Positions 1-8,456 of a stretch of DNA of 15,956 nucleotides are shown here, in pieces (positions within the stretch are counted from its first letter, which is position 1; each line of letters starts with the position of its first letter). The DNA is from G963674505 sp964575975 (GTDB lineage: Bacteria > Desulfobacterota > Desulfobacteria > Desulfobacterales > SKZT01). A model generated the notes under the pieces. That model saw nothing but the letters and a program-made list of their open reading frames with translations. It had not been told where the DNA came from and ran no database searches. The stretch spans positions 1-15,956 of the forward strand of contig CAZNTU010000122.1 in assembly GCA_964575975.1 (NCBI GenBank). The letters run 5' to 3'. Position numbers and translations under genes: made by a program.

Positions 1-1085
1 CGGCTTCCTCGCGAAGGTTCGCTCTCGGCCCAAATTTCGCCCCCGTTCTTTTCCACGAACTCTTTGCAGAGCAACAGTCCCAGTCCGCTCCCCTTCTCGT
101 TCCTTGTACCGTACGTGGAGTAGTGCTCTCGGATTTGAAACAGCTTGTCCATGTTTTCGGGCGACACCCCGATTCCGTCGTCCTTTACCCATATTTCCAC
201 GCAATCTTTTCCACATGCCGCTCCCACCAGGACATTCCCGTTCTCCGGCGTAAATTTCAAGGCGTTGGAAATCAGGTTGCGCAAAACCGTCATTATCATA
301 TCGACGTCGGCGAATGCAACAAGCCGAGGATCGACGTCCGAGCGCAAAGCTATGCCTTTTTCTTTCGCGGTCGCGGAAAAAAGTTTCAGGTTGCTTTCCG
401 CCAAGTTGTGTATGGAAACGTTTTCCGGCCGGTATTTTATAGCGTTTCTCTGATTCTTGGCCCAGGAAAGCAAGTTTTCGATCAGATAGAACAAGCTTTT
501 GGCCGAGGTCCCCAGTTCGCGGAAAAATGAAGGTCTGATTTCCCTGGCCAGTGCATCGGGTTGAAGTTCGATGATTTCCAGTATCCCCGCCAGCGAGGAA
601 ATAGGACCTCGAAGATCGTGGGCGATGATCGAGAACAGTTTGTCCTTTGTGGCGTTGGCGATCTGGAGTTCTTCGTTGGCCGCCTTCAGTTCCTCCCTCG
701 CGTGTTTAAGGGTCAGATGTACGTTGACCCTCGCGAAAACCTCTTCCCGCCTGAACGGTTTCGTTATGTAATCCACTCCCCCGCACAGGAATCCCTTCAA
801 TTTGTCCTCGGTCTGATCCAACGCGCTGATGAAAATGACGGGGATGTCTTTCGTGTCGTCTTTTCCTTTGAGTTTTTCGCAGACCGTATAGCCGTCCATC
901 TCGGGCATCATAATGTCAAGCAGAATCAGATCCGGCTTTTTTTTCTCGATGAATTTCAAAGCTCTGGGGCCGTCCTTGGCGGTGGCCACTTTCAATTCTC
1001 CGCTTCTCAGAATGTTGGCGAGCACGTGCAGGTTGTTTATGTTGTCGTCCACGATGAGTACCGAGGATGTCGTTTTTTCGTTCAT
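1..1085 (-). CDS. REC-HisKA-HATPase histidine kinase (C-terminal end cut by window edge)
   Basis: Soluble hybrid kinase, read by translating the minus strand from ATG at 1085; 361 residues are visible before the window ends. Receiver domain at 1-122 has the acidic pair in LIVDDN, phospho-acceptor D57 (LLDIMMPEMDG) and K109 (TKPF). A short coiled linker follows, then a HisKA H-box with H156 (FSIIAHDLRGP). The HATPase domain shows the N-box (NLISNALKFTP, N274), the G1 box (DDGIG, from 302) and the G2 box (GSGLGL, 332-337). Only the last strand of the ATPase domain is probably missing. The start codon overlaps the stop of the upstream kinase as ATGA, which implies translational coupling. No membrane segment is seen, so the signal should arrive through the receiver or from a cytoplasmic partner. 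The family assignment is firm; the stimulus and target are unknown. Confidence 0.93.
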   Translation of the reverse strand, partial: MNEKTTSSVLIVDDNINNLHVLANILRSGELKVATAKDGPRALKFIEKKKPDLILLDIMMPEMDGYTVCEKLKGKDDTKDIPVIFISALDQTEDKLKGFLCGGVDYITKPFRREEVFARVNVHLTLKHAREELKAANEELQIANATKDKLFSIIAHDLRGPISSLAGILEIIELQPDALAREIRPSFFRELGTSAKSLFYLIENLLSWAKNQRNAIKYRPENVSIHNLAESNLKLFSATAKEKGIALRSDVDPRLVAFADVDMIMTVLRNLISNALKFTPENGNVLVGAACGKDCVEIWVKDDGIGVSPENMDKLFQIREHYSTYGTRNEKGSGLGLLLCKEFVEKNGGEIWAESEPSRGS

Positions 1086-3448
1086 ATGCTTCGTTCTTCC
1101 GCAGGTTGGAATGTGTTTTTTATTTGTTCGAGGATGGAAGGGAACTTGGCCAATATTTTTTCGATTTCGTCGATGTCGTTGTTTTGCGTGTGTTCGTGCA
1201 AGGCTCGGCTGTACTCCTCGAGCGGAGCAAACGGGTATGCCAAGGCTATTCTGTTGAGTTCCCCGGCGAAATCGGCGACTTCGTCGATATAGAATATTTC
1301 CCTGATTTCCTCCCACTTGGGCAATGTTTGCTTTTCCAGGATGTGCAATATATCGGGCGAAGGAGGCTCGGTTAATCCGACTTGGGTCGGGCACGGCCGA
1401 GGTTCGACCGACGCGGCCGCGACGAATCCTGCTCGGTTTCCCTCGGCCGGCAGGAACTTTTGCAGTTCGTCGAACAGTTTTTTCCGTGTGATCGGTTTCA
1501 TCAGGTAGGAATCGAAAAGCGCCTCTATCTTGGAATTGGCGCTCTCCATGGCCGAGGCGGAGAGAGCGATGACGGGAACGTTCTTCAGCGATTTTGTTTT
1601 TTTTATGATTTCGGTTATTTCGTAGCCGTTTTTTCCGGGAAGTTTCAGGTCCATGAAAACGAGGGCCGGGATTTTTTTTTGGATCATGTCGAGAGCCTGT
1701 TCGCCGTCGGAGGCCTCGATCACCGAAATCGGCGTTTCTTTCAGGTATTCTTTCACGAGAACTCGATTGATTTCGAAATCGTCGACCACCATGATTTCGG
1801 CGGGTTCGAAAGCCGGGTGCGCATCGCGGGAGATATCTTGGGAGAGGCCGACGGCCTCTGACTTTTCCAGGATTTCGACTCGGGGAATGACCGCCTTGAA
1901 GATGCTTCCCCGACCAAGCCGGCTCTTCAGCAAGATTTTTCCGTTCATCATGTCGACGAGCTTTCTGGTGATGGTCAGTCCGAGGCCGGTGCCTCCGTAT
2001 TCCCTGTTTTTCTGACCCTCCCGCTGCCGGAACGATTCGAAGATGATCTCGTTCTGGTCGGGCGGAATTCCGATACCCGTATCCTCCACTTCGATGGTCA
2101 GCTCTGCGGTTTCCCTCCTGTTCTCATTGGCGGAGAGAGGGGGTTCGGCCCTGACGCGGGCCCGAACGTCGATCCGACCGGTGGAAGTGAATTTGATCGC
2201 GTTGGAGACGAGATTGAAAAGAACCTGTTTAACCCTGATTTCGTCGAGCATCATGGTTTCCGACGGCGATTCGGCGATATGTACGACGAATTCGATCGCT
2301 TTTTCCCGTGCTTTTTGGGAAAAGATATTCTTTACCTCTTTCAGCAGACTCCGGATATGGGTCGGCTCGGGCTGCAACTCGAGCTTTCCCGCCTCTATTT
2401 TGGTCAGATCCAGTATGTCGTCGATGATTCTCAGCAGAGAGCGGCCGCTTTTGTAGATGGATTTCAGGTAGTTCTTGTCCTGCGGGTCCTCGGTTCTTTC
2501 CAGGAGAAGCTCGCAAAAACCCAATATGGCGTTCATGGGAGTACGGATTTCGTGGCTCATGTTGGCCAAAAACTCGCTTTTCGTCCGGTTGGCCGATTCC
2601 GCCAGCTTCATTGCGTTCTCCAGGTTCTTTTCCGCCCGGATTCTTTCGGTTATATCGTGAATGACGGAGAAGAGAAGCGTGCGGTTCTCCACCTCGATGG
2701 GCGCGGAATAGATTTCCACGTTTCGAACCGATCCGTATTTCAACCTGTGTTCGAACACGAAATAGTTGCGCCCGCCGGCTATGACATCCGCGATGGCGTC
2801 TCGGACGTGTTCGTAAACCGACGTGTGCAGTTTTGCCACCTCGAGACCTCGAAACTCGTCTTGGCTGTATCCGTAAAAATTCGATGCCGCGCGGTTTGCT
2901 TCAACGACCAGAGCCGTTTCCGGGTCCAGAAGGATCATGGGCGCGCTGTGATTCGTAAACATTTTCCGGAACCGTTCGGCGGACAGGGCGATGGCCTCGG
3001 CCTTCCGCATGGCCGTTTCCGCGGCTTGCTCCCTTTGTTTGACACTTTTCAGCCTTTCCACGTGATCGATCGCTTTGTTCAAGGTGATTTCCAAGTCCTT
3101 CAAATCCAAAGGTTTGGTTAGAAAATCGAATGCGCCCGCGTTCATGGCTTTGCGGATGTTTTCCATGTCGCTGTAGGCGGAAATCACGAGAGAGGTCAGG
3201 CACGGGTTCAAAAGATGTTTTTTCCCGGAAATTTCGGAAAGAAGTTTCAGGCCGTTCATTTTCGGCATGTTGATGTCGGTCAGCAACAACTCCGTATCGG
3301 GCTCCTTTTCCAGGAGAGCCAGCGCCTCCACTCCGTTCAGGGCGAAAAGGACCTCGAATTTTCCGGACCTGATTTCGTTTCTGAACAGCTGCTTTACAAC
3401 GAGTTTGAATTTGGGTTCGTCATCGACGAATAGCATCTTGACTGTCAT
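1082..3448 (-). CDS. Hybrid histidine kinase REC-PAS-HisKA-HATPase-REC
   Basis: 788 residues, soluble. The order is receiver 1 (about 3-125; D58 in LTDINMPKMNG, K112 in TKPLD), a coiled linker, a PAS sensor domain (about 155-270, ending in the usual DITERIRAEKNL), HisKA with H299 (MSHEIRTPMNAIL), HATPase (N-box N416 in NLVSNAIKF; G1 DTGIG from 456; G2 GGTGLGL 485-491), and receiver 2 (about 550-667; D600 in FMDLKLPGKNG, K651). A helical tail of about 90 residues (700-788) resembles the acidic tails found after the last receiver in other hybrid kinases, but I see no Hpt-type phosphorylatable histidine motif in it. A 41-bp gap separates it from the upstream kinase, and its stop overlaps the next start (ATGA). 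The PAS could bind a small ligand or haem; nothing in the sequence decides which. A transfer protein (Hpt) would have to come from elsewhere. Confidence 0.95.
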   Translation of the reverse strand: MTVKMLFVDDEPKFKLVVKQLFRNEIRSGKFEVLFALNGVEALALLEKEPDTELLLTDINMPKMNGLKLLSEISGKKHLLNPCLTSLVISAYSDMENIRKAMNAGAFDFLTKPLDLKDLEITLNKAIDHVERLKSVKQREQAAETAMRKAEAIALSAERFRKMFTNHSAPMILLDPETALVVEANRAASNFYGYSQDEFRGLEVAKLHTSVYEHVRDAIADVIAGGRNYFVFEHRLKYGSVRNVEIYSAPIEVENRTLLFSVIHDITERIRAEKNLENAMKLAESANRTKSEFLANMSHEIRTPMNAILGFCELLLERTEDPQDKNYLKSIYKSGRSLLRIIDDILDLTKIEAGKLELQPEPTHIRSLLKEVKNIFSQKAREKAIEFVVHIAESPSETMMLDEIRVKQVLFNLVSNAIKFTSTGRIDVRARVRAEPPLSANENRRETAELTIEVEDTGIGIPPDQNEIIFESFRQREGQKNREYGGTGLGLTITRKLVDMMNGKILLKSRLGRGSIFKAVIPRVEILEKSEAVGLSQDISRDAHPAFEPAEIMVVDDFEINRVLVKEYLKETPISVIEASDGEQALDMIQKKIPALVFMDLKLPGKNGYEITEIIKKTKSLKNVPVIALSASAMESANSKIEALFDSYLMKPITRKKLFDELQKFLPAEGNRAGFVAAASVEPRPCPTQVGLTEPPSPDILHILEKQTLPKWEEIREIFYIDEVADFAGELNRIALAYPFAPLEEYSRALHEHTQNNDIDEIEKILAKFPSILEQIKNTFQPAEERSI

Positions 3449-3489
3449 ATGGAATATTCTGCTCCGGCTTTTTCCGATCGGGCCTCCTG

Positions 3490-4878
3490 TTATTTCACAG
3501 GAAGACCGATAACGAATTCCGTATAAATTCCCTTATCGCTGTGGACTTCCATCTTGCCTCGATGTCCGCGGCAGACGATTTCGTGGGATATCGACAATCC
3601 CAAACCCGCTCCCTCTCCCGGAGGTTTGGTGGTGAAAAAAGGGTTGAAGATCTTTTTCAGAGAGTTTTTATCGATTCCCTCGCCGTTGTCCCTGATTCGA
3701 ATTTCGAAAAGCTCGTCCGTGTTTCGGGTCGTTATTTCCAATTTCGGCGAATACTCGTCGCCCAATCGTTCTTTCTTTTTCTTCATGGCGTAATAGGCGT
3801 TGTTGATCAAATTGACGAAAACTCTGCTCAAGGCTTGGCCCATGACAGGAAAGTCCGGCGCGCTTTGGTCGAAGTCCGTTTCTATTTCCGCGTCGAAATA
3901 GCCGTCCTTGCCTCGCATGCCGTGGTAGGCCAGGTTGAGGGATTCTCCAAGCAGCTCGTTCACGTTGGCTATTTGGGTTTCGCTTTTCGAGTCGCGGACG
4001 TGGTGCATCATGGACCTGATGATCCTGTCGGCCCTGAGCCCCTCCTCCAGGATGTGGGCGGAATTGGAGATCAAATCCCGGAGTGCTTCGCGAATCTCGC
4101 CGAAATCGACGGACTTCGGATCGGTTTCCAGGGAAAGCACGAGCCCTTCCAGTTCCATTGCTCTTTGCGCGTTCAGGCTCGCGAAACTGTTGATGAAATT
4201 GAGAGGGTTTTTGATCTCGTGCGCCACGCCTGCGGAAAGCATGCCCAGCGAGGCCATCTTCTCCTGCATGATCAACTGGTTTTGCGTGTTTTTCAAATCC
4301 GCGAGAGTCCGGGTCAGTTCGCTTGTTCTCTCCGCGACCTTGTTCTCCAGGTTCTGGTTCGTTTCCGCCAGAAGCTTCTCTACTTTTTTTCGTTCCTCGA
4401 TTTCTTTCCGGGCCCTTGCGTATAGCGCTTCCAAACTTCGGTTTTGCTCCTCCAGTCGCTTGTCCTGGTCGTAGCTGTCGAGAGCCCGTCTCACGGTCAG
4501 CGCCAAATCCTGCTCGTCCCACGGCTTCGAAATGTAGCGGAAAAGATTGGCCTCGTTGACCGCGTTGCCCACCGCGCGCGCGTCGGCCTGGCCGGTCAAA
4601 AGTATGTTCAAGGATTTGGGACAACGTTTGTGAATGGCCGCCAGCAGTTCGTCGCCCTTCATTCCCGGCATGATCTGGTCCGTAACGACCAGGCAAAGCT
4701 CGTATCCGTCGTCGGCAAGCTCCTGGACGACTTCCATGGCCTCCTCTCCGCTCTCCGCCAGTTCGATCCTCGGCCCTGCGCCAAAGTGGCGCATCAGCTG
4801 GTCCCTGAGGCTGGTCAAAACCATAGCTTCGTCGTCGACGCATAAAATAGCGCGTTTTTTCAAACTTTTGTCCGACAT
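3490..4878 (-). CDS. REC-coiled coil-HisKA-HATPase histidine kinase
   Basis: 462 residues, soluble. The receiver (about 9-130) is of the RpfG-like kind, with phospho-acceptor D67 (VTDQIMPGMKG), the ILLTGQAD strand and SKPWD (K118). A long charged coiled coil (about 138-205) leads into an H-box with H220 (LSAGVAHEIKNPLNFI). The HATPase has the N-box NLINNAYYAMK (N360), G1 DNGEG (from 397) and a G2 lid FFTTKPPGEGAGLGL; this combination is typical of NtrB-like kinases. The start at 4878 lies 19 bp inside the end of the upstream kinase gene, so the pair is almost certainly co-translated from one mRNA. No sensor or membrane domain is present apart from the receiver, so the receiver is the likely input and another kinase in the cluster could be its phosphate donor (inference). 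Confidence 0.95.
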   Translation of the reverse strand: MSDKSLKKRAILCVDDEAMVLTSLRDQLMRHFGAGPRIELAESGEEAMEVVQELADDGYELCLVVTDQIMPGMKGDELLAAIHKRCPKSLNILLTGQADARAVGNAVNEANLFRYISKPWDEQDLALTVRRALDSYDQDKRLEEQNRSLEALYARARKEIEERKKVEKLLAETNQNLENKVAERTSELTRTLADLKNTQNQLIMQEKMASLGMLSAGVAHEIKNPLNFINSFASLNAQRAMELEGLVLSLETDPKSVDFGEIREALRDLISNSAHILEEGLRADRIIRSMMHHVRDSKSETQIANVNELLGESLNLAYHGMRGKDGYFDAEIETDFDQSAPDFPVMGQALSRVFVNLINNAYYAMKKKKERLGDEYSPKLEITTRNTDELFEIRIRDNGEGIDKNSLKKIFNPFFTTKPPGEGAGLGLSISHEIVCRGHRGKMEVHSDKGIYTEFVIGLPVK

Positions 4879-6311
4879 TCTCCGAAATTTCCGCTTTTGT
4901 TGTCCTTCGGAAGAAACACGCTGAAAACCGTGCGTCCGGGTTCGCTTTTCAACCGAATGAAGCCTCTATGGCGATTCACTATCTTCAAAGCGATATCCAG
5001 ACCCAGACCGCTTCCTTCTCCCATTGGCTTCGTCGTGAAGAACGGTTCGAAAATCCGTTCCTGGAGTTTTTCCGGAATCCCCGGACCCGAATCGGCGATT
5101 TGAACACGGACCCACCCGTTCTTTTCCAACGCCGCAATCCGAAGTTCGCCTTCGCCTTTCATTGCGTAAAGGGCGTTTTGTATCAGATTGCTCCAAACTT
5201 GGTCCAGTTCGTTCGGAAAGCATTGGATCACGGGGTTCGTCCCGTAATCGACCGAAAGGCGCACGCCCTTTTTGAGTTGATTCCGATACAAGGTCAACAC
5301 CGTTTCGATTCCCTCCTTGATCCCTATAGCCGACATTTTATCGGTATCGCAGAAATGAACGAAGCTTTTCAGGGCCAGGACCACCTTGGCCGCCCGGTCG
5401 CCGGCCATCCTGATATTCCTGCAACTGTCGTACTGCACGTGAAGAAGCTTTGCCGCCTCGAATATTCTCGCGCATTCGGGAGACCTCAGCAACGGCAGGA
5501 AATTTTTGATCTCGTTCTGCAATCCCATGGAAACGATCAGGTCCGCGACAGTCTCGGGAGAATCGATTCCGACGGACTGGAACTTCTCGGAAATTCGCTT
5601 GCGCCATTTCCTGGCGTTCCTGGAACAAAATACCGTCTCTGTGGCGAGGGCCTTTTCCACCAAAAGGCGGAAATTTACCCTTTGCCTGGGGGAAAGCGAG
5701 CCGAAGAGGTCGGGAAGCCGACGAACGGACATGTCCATGGCGTTTGCGATGTTGTCGGCGCTGGCCCTGATTGCTCCGAGGGGCGTGTTGATCTCGTGGG
5801 CGATTCCGGCGACCAGCTGGCCCAGCGCCGCCATTTTCTCCTGCCTGACGAGCTGGTCCTGGGCCGCTCGCAAATCCTCGAGGGTCTTGGAAAGCTCTTC
5901 GTTCTTCTTCTCGAGATTTTGCTGAAGATTTCGCAGTTTCAGATGGGTTCTTACGCGGGCCAGGACTTCGTCCACTTGGAACGGCTTGGATATGTAATCG
6001 ACCCCTCCGAGGGAGAAGGCCTTGACCTTGTCCAAAATGTCGTTCTTGGCGCTGACGAATATTACCGGGGCGTCTTTGGTGGTTTCGTCATCCTTTAGCT
6101 TCTCGCATATCTGATAGCCGGTCGAGTCGGGCATCATGATATCGAGAAGAACGAGGTCGGGCGGAGCGCTCCTGGCGGACCTGACTGCGACGTTTCCGTC
6201 GGTGAAAGCCGCGACTTCGTAGCCTTCGTCCGACAGAATATCCGTCAGCAGCTCCAAGCTGGCCTCTGTGTCGTCCACGACATATATGCGATTTTTAGCG
6301 CTTTCTGTCAT
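4860..6311 (-). CDS. REC-HisKA-HATPase histidine kinase, first gene of the kinase cluster
   Basis: 483 residues, soluble. The receiver (about 7-125) has D57 (LLDIMMPDSTG) and K109 (SKPF). A coiled coil (about 128-158) is followed by an H-box with H172 (GQLVAGIAHEINTPLGAI). About 115 residues (190-305) separate the H-box from the second dimerisation helix, longer than in a standard HisKA; the same layout is known from other kinases with an EINTPLGAI H-box. The HATPase shows N379 (SNLIQNALYAMK), G1 DSGPG (from 407) and G2 FFTTKPMGEGSGLGL. The ATG at 6311 is preceded directly by an in-frame TGA, so no longer start is possible; only a weak GGAAA lies upstream as ribosome site. The gene overlaps the next kinase by 19 bp. 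The 230 bp upstream show no strong promoter match that I can defend. Confidence 0.95.
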   Translation of the reverse strand: MTESAKNRIYVVDDTEASLELLTDILSDEGYEVAAFTDGNVAVRSARSAPPDLVLLDIMMPDSTGYQICEKLKDDETTKDAPVIFVSAKNDILDKVKAFSLGGVDYISKPFQVDEVLARVRTHLKLRNLQQNLEKKNEELSKTLEDLRAAQDQLVRQEKMAALGQLVAGIAHEINTPLGAIRASADNIANAMDMSVRRLPDLFGSLSPRQRVNFRLLVEKALATETVFCSRNARKWRKRISEKFQSVGIDSPETVADLIVSMGLQNEIKNFLPLLRSPECARIFEAAKLLHVQYDSCRNIRMAGDRAAKVVLALKSFVHFCDTDKMSAIGIKEGIETVLTLYRNQLKKGVRLSVDYGTNPVIQCFPNELDQVWSNLIQNALYAMKGEGELRIAALEKNGWVRVQIADSGPGIPEKLQERIFEPFFTTKPMGEGSGLGLDIALKIVNRHRGFIRLKSEPGRTVFSVFLPKDNKSGNFGECRTKV

Positions 6312-6542
6312 TCAAGCATTTTCCGCTGTCGCCATGATTTAATCCGATGATTCTGCCAAGTCCGCAGGATTTCGAAGGAAAAGTCGCGAAAATTCGATGC
6401 CGAACTTCGCAACGATTCGAAACGGGTCCGCGCTTCTCTTTTCCGATCAGTTCCAGATGCCTCTTCCGAAACGAGCATTTTCCGTTTGGCGTTTCACGTT
6501 TTGCCGCGATCAGCGGGTAGGGCTAGCCGAAGGTCGAGCGAA
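6312..6542. other. Intergenic leader of the kinase cluster, no gene seen
   Basis: This 231-bp stretch lies between the stop of the broken small gene and the first kinase. It is rich in TTCGAA-like words but holds no ORF with a ribosome site and no clear terminator. It presumably contains the promoter of the kinase cluster; the best -10-like word on the minus strand (TTAAAT, inside GGATTAAATCATGG) lacks a properly spaced -35. Confidence 0.5.
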
Positions 6543-6708
6543 TCAGCAGGTCAAATGGAACGCGCCGGCAACATCCTTGTTTTCTGCCAAAAGCTGGTTG
6601 AGCGTGCGTACGGCATCGTGCGTATTTTCAATCTTAAGCTCGATGTTTTTTTCTTTCAAGACTTTTTTGACGAAATCCGGGACGCGAATGTTGCTCGCTT
6701 TCGATCAT
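6543..6708 (-). pseudogene. Small gene with a one-nucleotide frame break (54-residue product if repaired)
   Basis: On the minus strand a near-perfect ribosome site (AAGGAGG, 6715-6721) lies six bases before ATG at 6708. Read straight, that ATG gives only 24 arginine/lysine-rich residues. One frame over, the DNA encodes a protein-like sequence without an in-frame start: it contains VPDFVKKVLKEKNIEL, then DAVRTLNQLLAENK, and ends VAGAFHLTC at the TGA in 6543-6545. Removing one base from the AAA at 6699-6701 joins the ATG to this frame and gives 54 residues beginning MIEASNIRVPDF. The span of 166 bp equals 55 codons plus one base. It could be a decayed gene, an assembly error, or a real frameshift site. 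It lies 91 bp downstream of the solute-binding protein gene on the same strand, so it may have been co-transcribed. I do not recognise the family; the C-terminal cysteine is notable. Confidence 0.6.
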
Positions 6709-6799
6709 GTCAATCCTCCTTCGTCGAAAAAAAACAGTTTCGAATTTTTTGGGCATATGAAAACATGAACGTCAGTCGAAGAATGTGCCAGGCGGAAGA

Positions 6800-8353
6800 C
6801 TATTTCACCACCAAGTCTCCCAAATACGGAAGATTCATGGTGTTGACGATGGATTTCACGTCGAGGTTCTTCTTTGCGCCGTAGGACTGGTTCTGCCAAT
6901 GAAGCGGAATGAACGCGGCGTCGTCGTAAAGGATTTTTTCGACTTTCTGCAGCATCCTGGAGCGTTTTTCCAGGTCCATTTCCACCTGCGCCGCCATTGT
7001 AAGCTCGTCGATTACGGGGTTGCAGTAGTTGCCGCTGTTGTATTGGCCGTAGCCTGTCTCCTTGTTGGGGCACATGGCCAGGAACTCGCTGAAGTTACCG
7101 GAATCCTCGGTGTCGGAACGCCATCCGATCATCTGGAGGTCCGCCGTCTGCGCATCGAATTCGTCCCAGTACTGCGCTTTGGGAATGGTTTTCAGTTTCA
7201 CTTCGATGTTGATCTCGGCAAGCATGGATACGATGGCCTCTGAGATTTTCTCGTCGTTTATGTACCTGTTGTTCGGGGCGATCATGGTGCATTCGAATCC
7301 GTCTTCCAGGCCCGCCTCCTTCATGAGAGCTTTGGCCTTCTCAAGGTCGTATCTCGGGAAAAGGTCGGGAATGTGCCCCGCGTATCCTCTGGGGCTAAGC
7401 TGGGCTGCGGGGATCGCGGTTCCTTTCATGATTGTCTTGACGATTCCCTCGGTGTCGACGGCATGCACGATGGCCTGGCGGACTTTCACGTTCCGAAACT
7501 CGGCGCGTCTCTTCTGGTTCATCTGCACAGTGATGATCCGTCCTTCCGGATTGAAAAAAAGATTGAGATTTTCGTCTTTTCGGACACTGTCGAAATCCTG
7601 GGGCGGGACGGGCGATATGAAGTCCACGTCCCCGGAGAGCAAGGCCGCCACCCGGGTTGCGTCCTCTTTAATAGGGGCAAGCTCGATGACGGACACGTTG
7701 CCCGGACTTTTGATATCCCAATACTCGGGGAAGCGCTCGAAAACGGTTTTGACTCCCTGCTTCCGGTAGGTCACTTTGAACGGGCCGGTGCCGGACTCGT
7801 TCGTCAAGGCGAAGGACGGCCCTGTTTTGACGATCGCGTCCTTGGGCCGCCCCGTTTTGTCGTTTCCGGAGTAAAACTTCCTGTCCATGGGAAAAATGTA
7901 GGTGGCCACGTTGAGCAAAAGGGCATAGGGTTTTGTGGTGACGATGTCGATGGTATAGTCGTCGATTACGGTCACCCCTTTGAACTGGTCGAAAAGCGCC
8001 TTGAAATCCACGCTCTTTTTGAGCCGATCCACCGTGAATTTCACGTCTTCGGCGGTAAAAGGATTTCCGCTGTGGAATTTCACGCCTTTTCTGAGATGGA
8101 AGCGCATGGTCAAGTCGTCGATTCGCTCCCACGTGGTCGCTAGCCGAGGTTCTATTTCCATTTTTTTGTCCCATCGCACAAGAGGATCGAAAACCCAATG
8201 GGAATACTGCAGCATTCCTCCGGATATCTGAACATGCGGGTCGAGAGAAACCGGGTCGGCATCGAGTCCCAGCTTCAGAGTGTTTGCGCCAGCCGAAGCG
8301 CCGAGAGACAGAACGAGCATAGTTGCCGCCAAAAGTGCCGAAATTCTATTCAT
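6800..8353 (-). CDS. ABC transporter solute-binding protein, family 5 (peptide/nickel type), exported
   Basis: 517 residues from ATG at 8353. The reading frame is open for 57 more codons upstream, but this start has a purine-rich GGGGAAAAAGG before it and begins an obvious signal peptide: MNR, hydrophobic ALLAATMLVLSLGAS, then an AxA cleavage site near A23. There is no lipobox cysteine, so the product should be free in the periplasm. The mature part has the family 5 hallmarks: DADPVSLDPHVQ near the N-terminus, LVRWDKKMEIEPRLATTWE, LRKGVKFHSGNPFTAEDVKFT and, later, VRQAIVHAVD and YDLEKAKALMKEAG. The family binds oligopeptides, dipeptides, nickel or glycosides; the ligand cannot be told here. 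No permease or ATPase gene is in the window, so its transporter must be elsewhere. It is divergent from the cupin gene. Confidence 0.93.
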   Translation of the reverse strand: MNRISALLAATMLVLSLGASAGANTLKLGLDADPVSLDPHVQISGGMLQYSHWVFDPLVRWDKKMEIEPRLATTWERIDDLTMRFHLRKGVKFHSGNPFTAEDVKFTVDRLKKSVDFKALFDQFKGVTVIDDYTIDIVTTKPYALLLNVATYIFPMDRKFYSGNDKTGRPKDAIVKTGPSFALTNESGTGPFKVTYRKQGVKTVFERFPEYWDIKSPGNVSVIELAPIKEDATRVAALLSGDVDFISPVPPQDFDSVRKDENLNLFFNPEGRIITVQMNQKRRAEFRNVKVRQAIVHAVDTEGIVKTIMKGTAIPAAQLSPRGYAGHIPDLFPRYDLEKAKALMKEAGLEDGFECTMIAPNNRYINDEKISEAIVSMLAEINIEVKLKTIPKAQYWDEFDAQTADLQMIGWRSDTEDSGNFSEFLAMCPNKETGYGQYNSGNYCNPVIDELTMAAQVEMDLEKRSRMLQKVEKILYDDAAFIPLHWQNQSYGAKKNLDVKSIVNTMNLPYLGDLVVK

Positions 8354-8410
8354 CCTTTTTCCCCTTTTCGTGCTTGGTCTCCTGTTTCGGGACCGACAAT
8401 GTTCCGCACA

Positions 8411-8438
8411 ATAATACGCGCGACGGATTGCAGCGCAA
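8411..8438 (-). promoter_or_regulatory. Candidate promoter of the solute-binding protein gene
   Basis: On the minus strand a -10 word TATTAT (8411-8416, 5 of 6 matches) is preceded by TTGCGC (8433-8438, 3 of 6) with a 16-bp spacer. The predicted leader to the ATG at 8353 is about 50 bases. Its -35 abuts that of the divergent cupin promoter, so the two polymerases would compete. Motif match only. Confidence 0.4.
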
Positions 8439-8456
8439 GACAATTCTGTGTATAGT
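8428..8456 (+). promoter_or_regulatory. Candidate promoter of the cupin gene
   Basis: On the plus strand TATAGT (8451-8456, 5 of 6 matches) follows TTGCAG (8428-8433, 3 of 6) with a 17-bp spacer, about 70 bp before the cupin ATG. It overlaps the opposite promoter at its -35. Motif match only. Confidence 0.4.

Noticed and set aside
1082..1350. Hpt domain in the tail of the hybrid kinase
   Set aside because: The tail lacks the HxLKG-type motif; the only nearby histidines are in ALHEHTQN, which does not fit.
3668..4843. Long minus-strand frame of 391 codons inside the second kinase
   Set aside because: It is an out-of-frame shadow of the REC-HisKA-HATPase gene, with Arg/Gly/Gln-rich composition and no domain.
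6724..6750. Terminator-like hairpin TCGAAA/TTTCGA followed by six T on the plus strand
   Set aside because: It has the right shape only for plus-strand transcripts, and no plus-strand gene ends here. On the minus strand, where the genes are, no T tract follows the stem.
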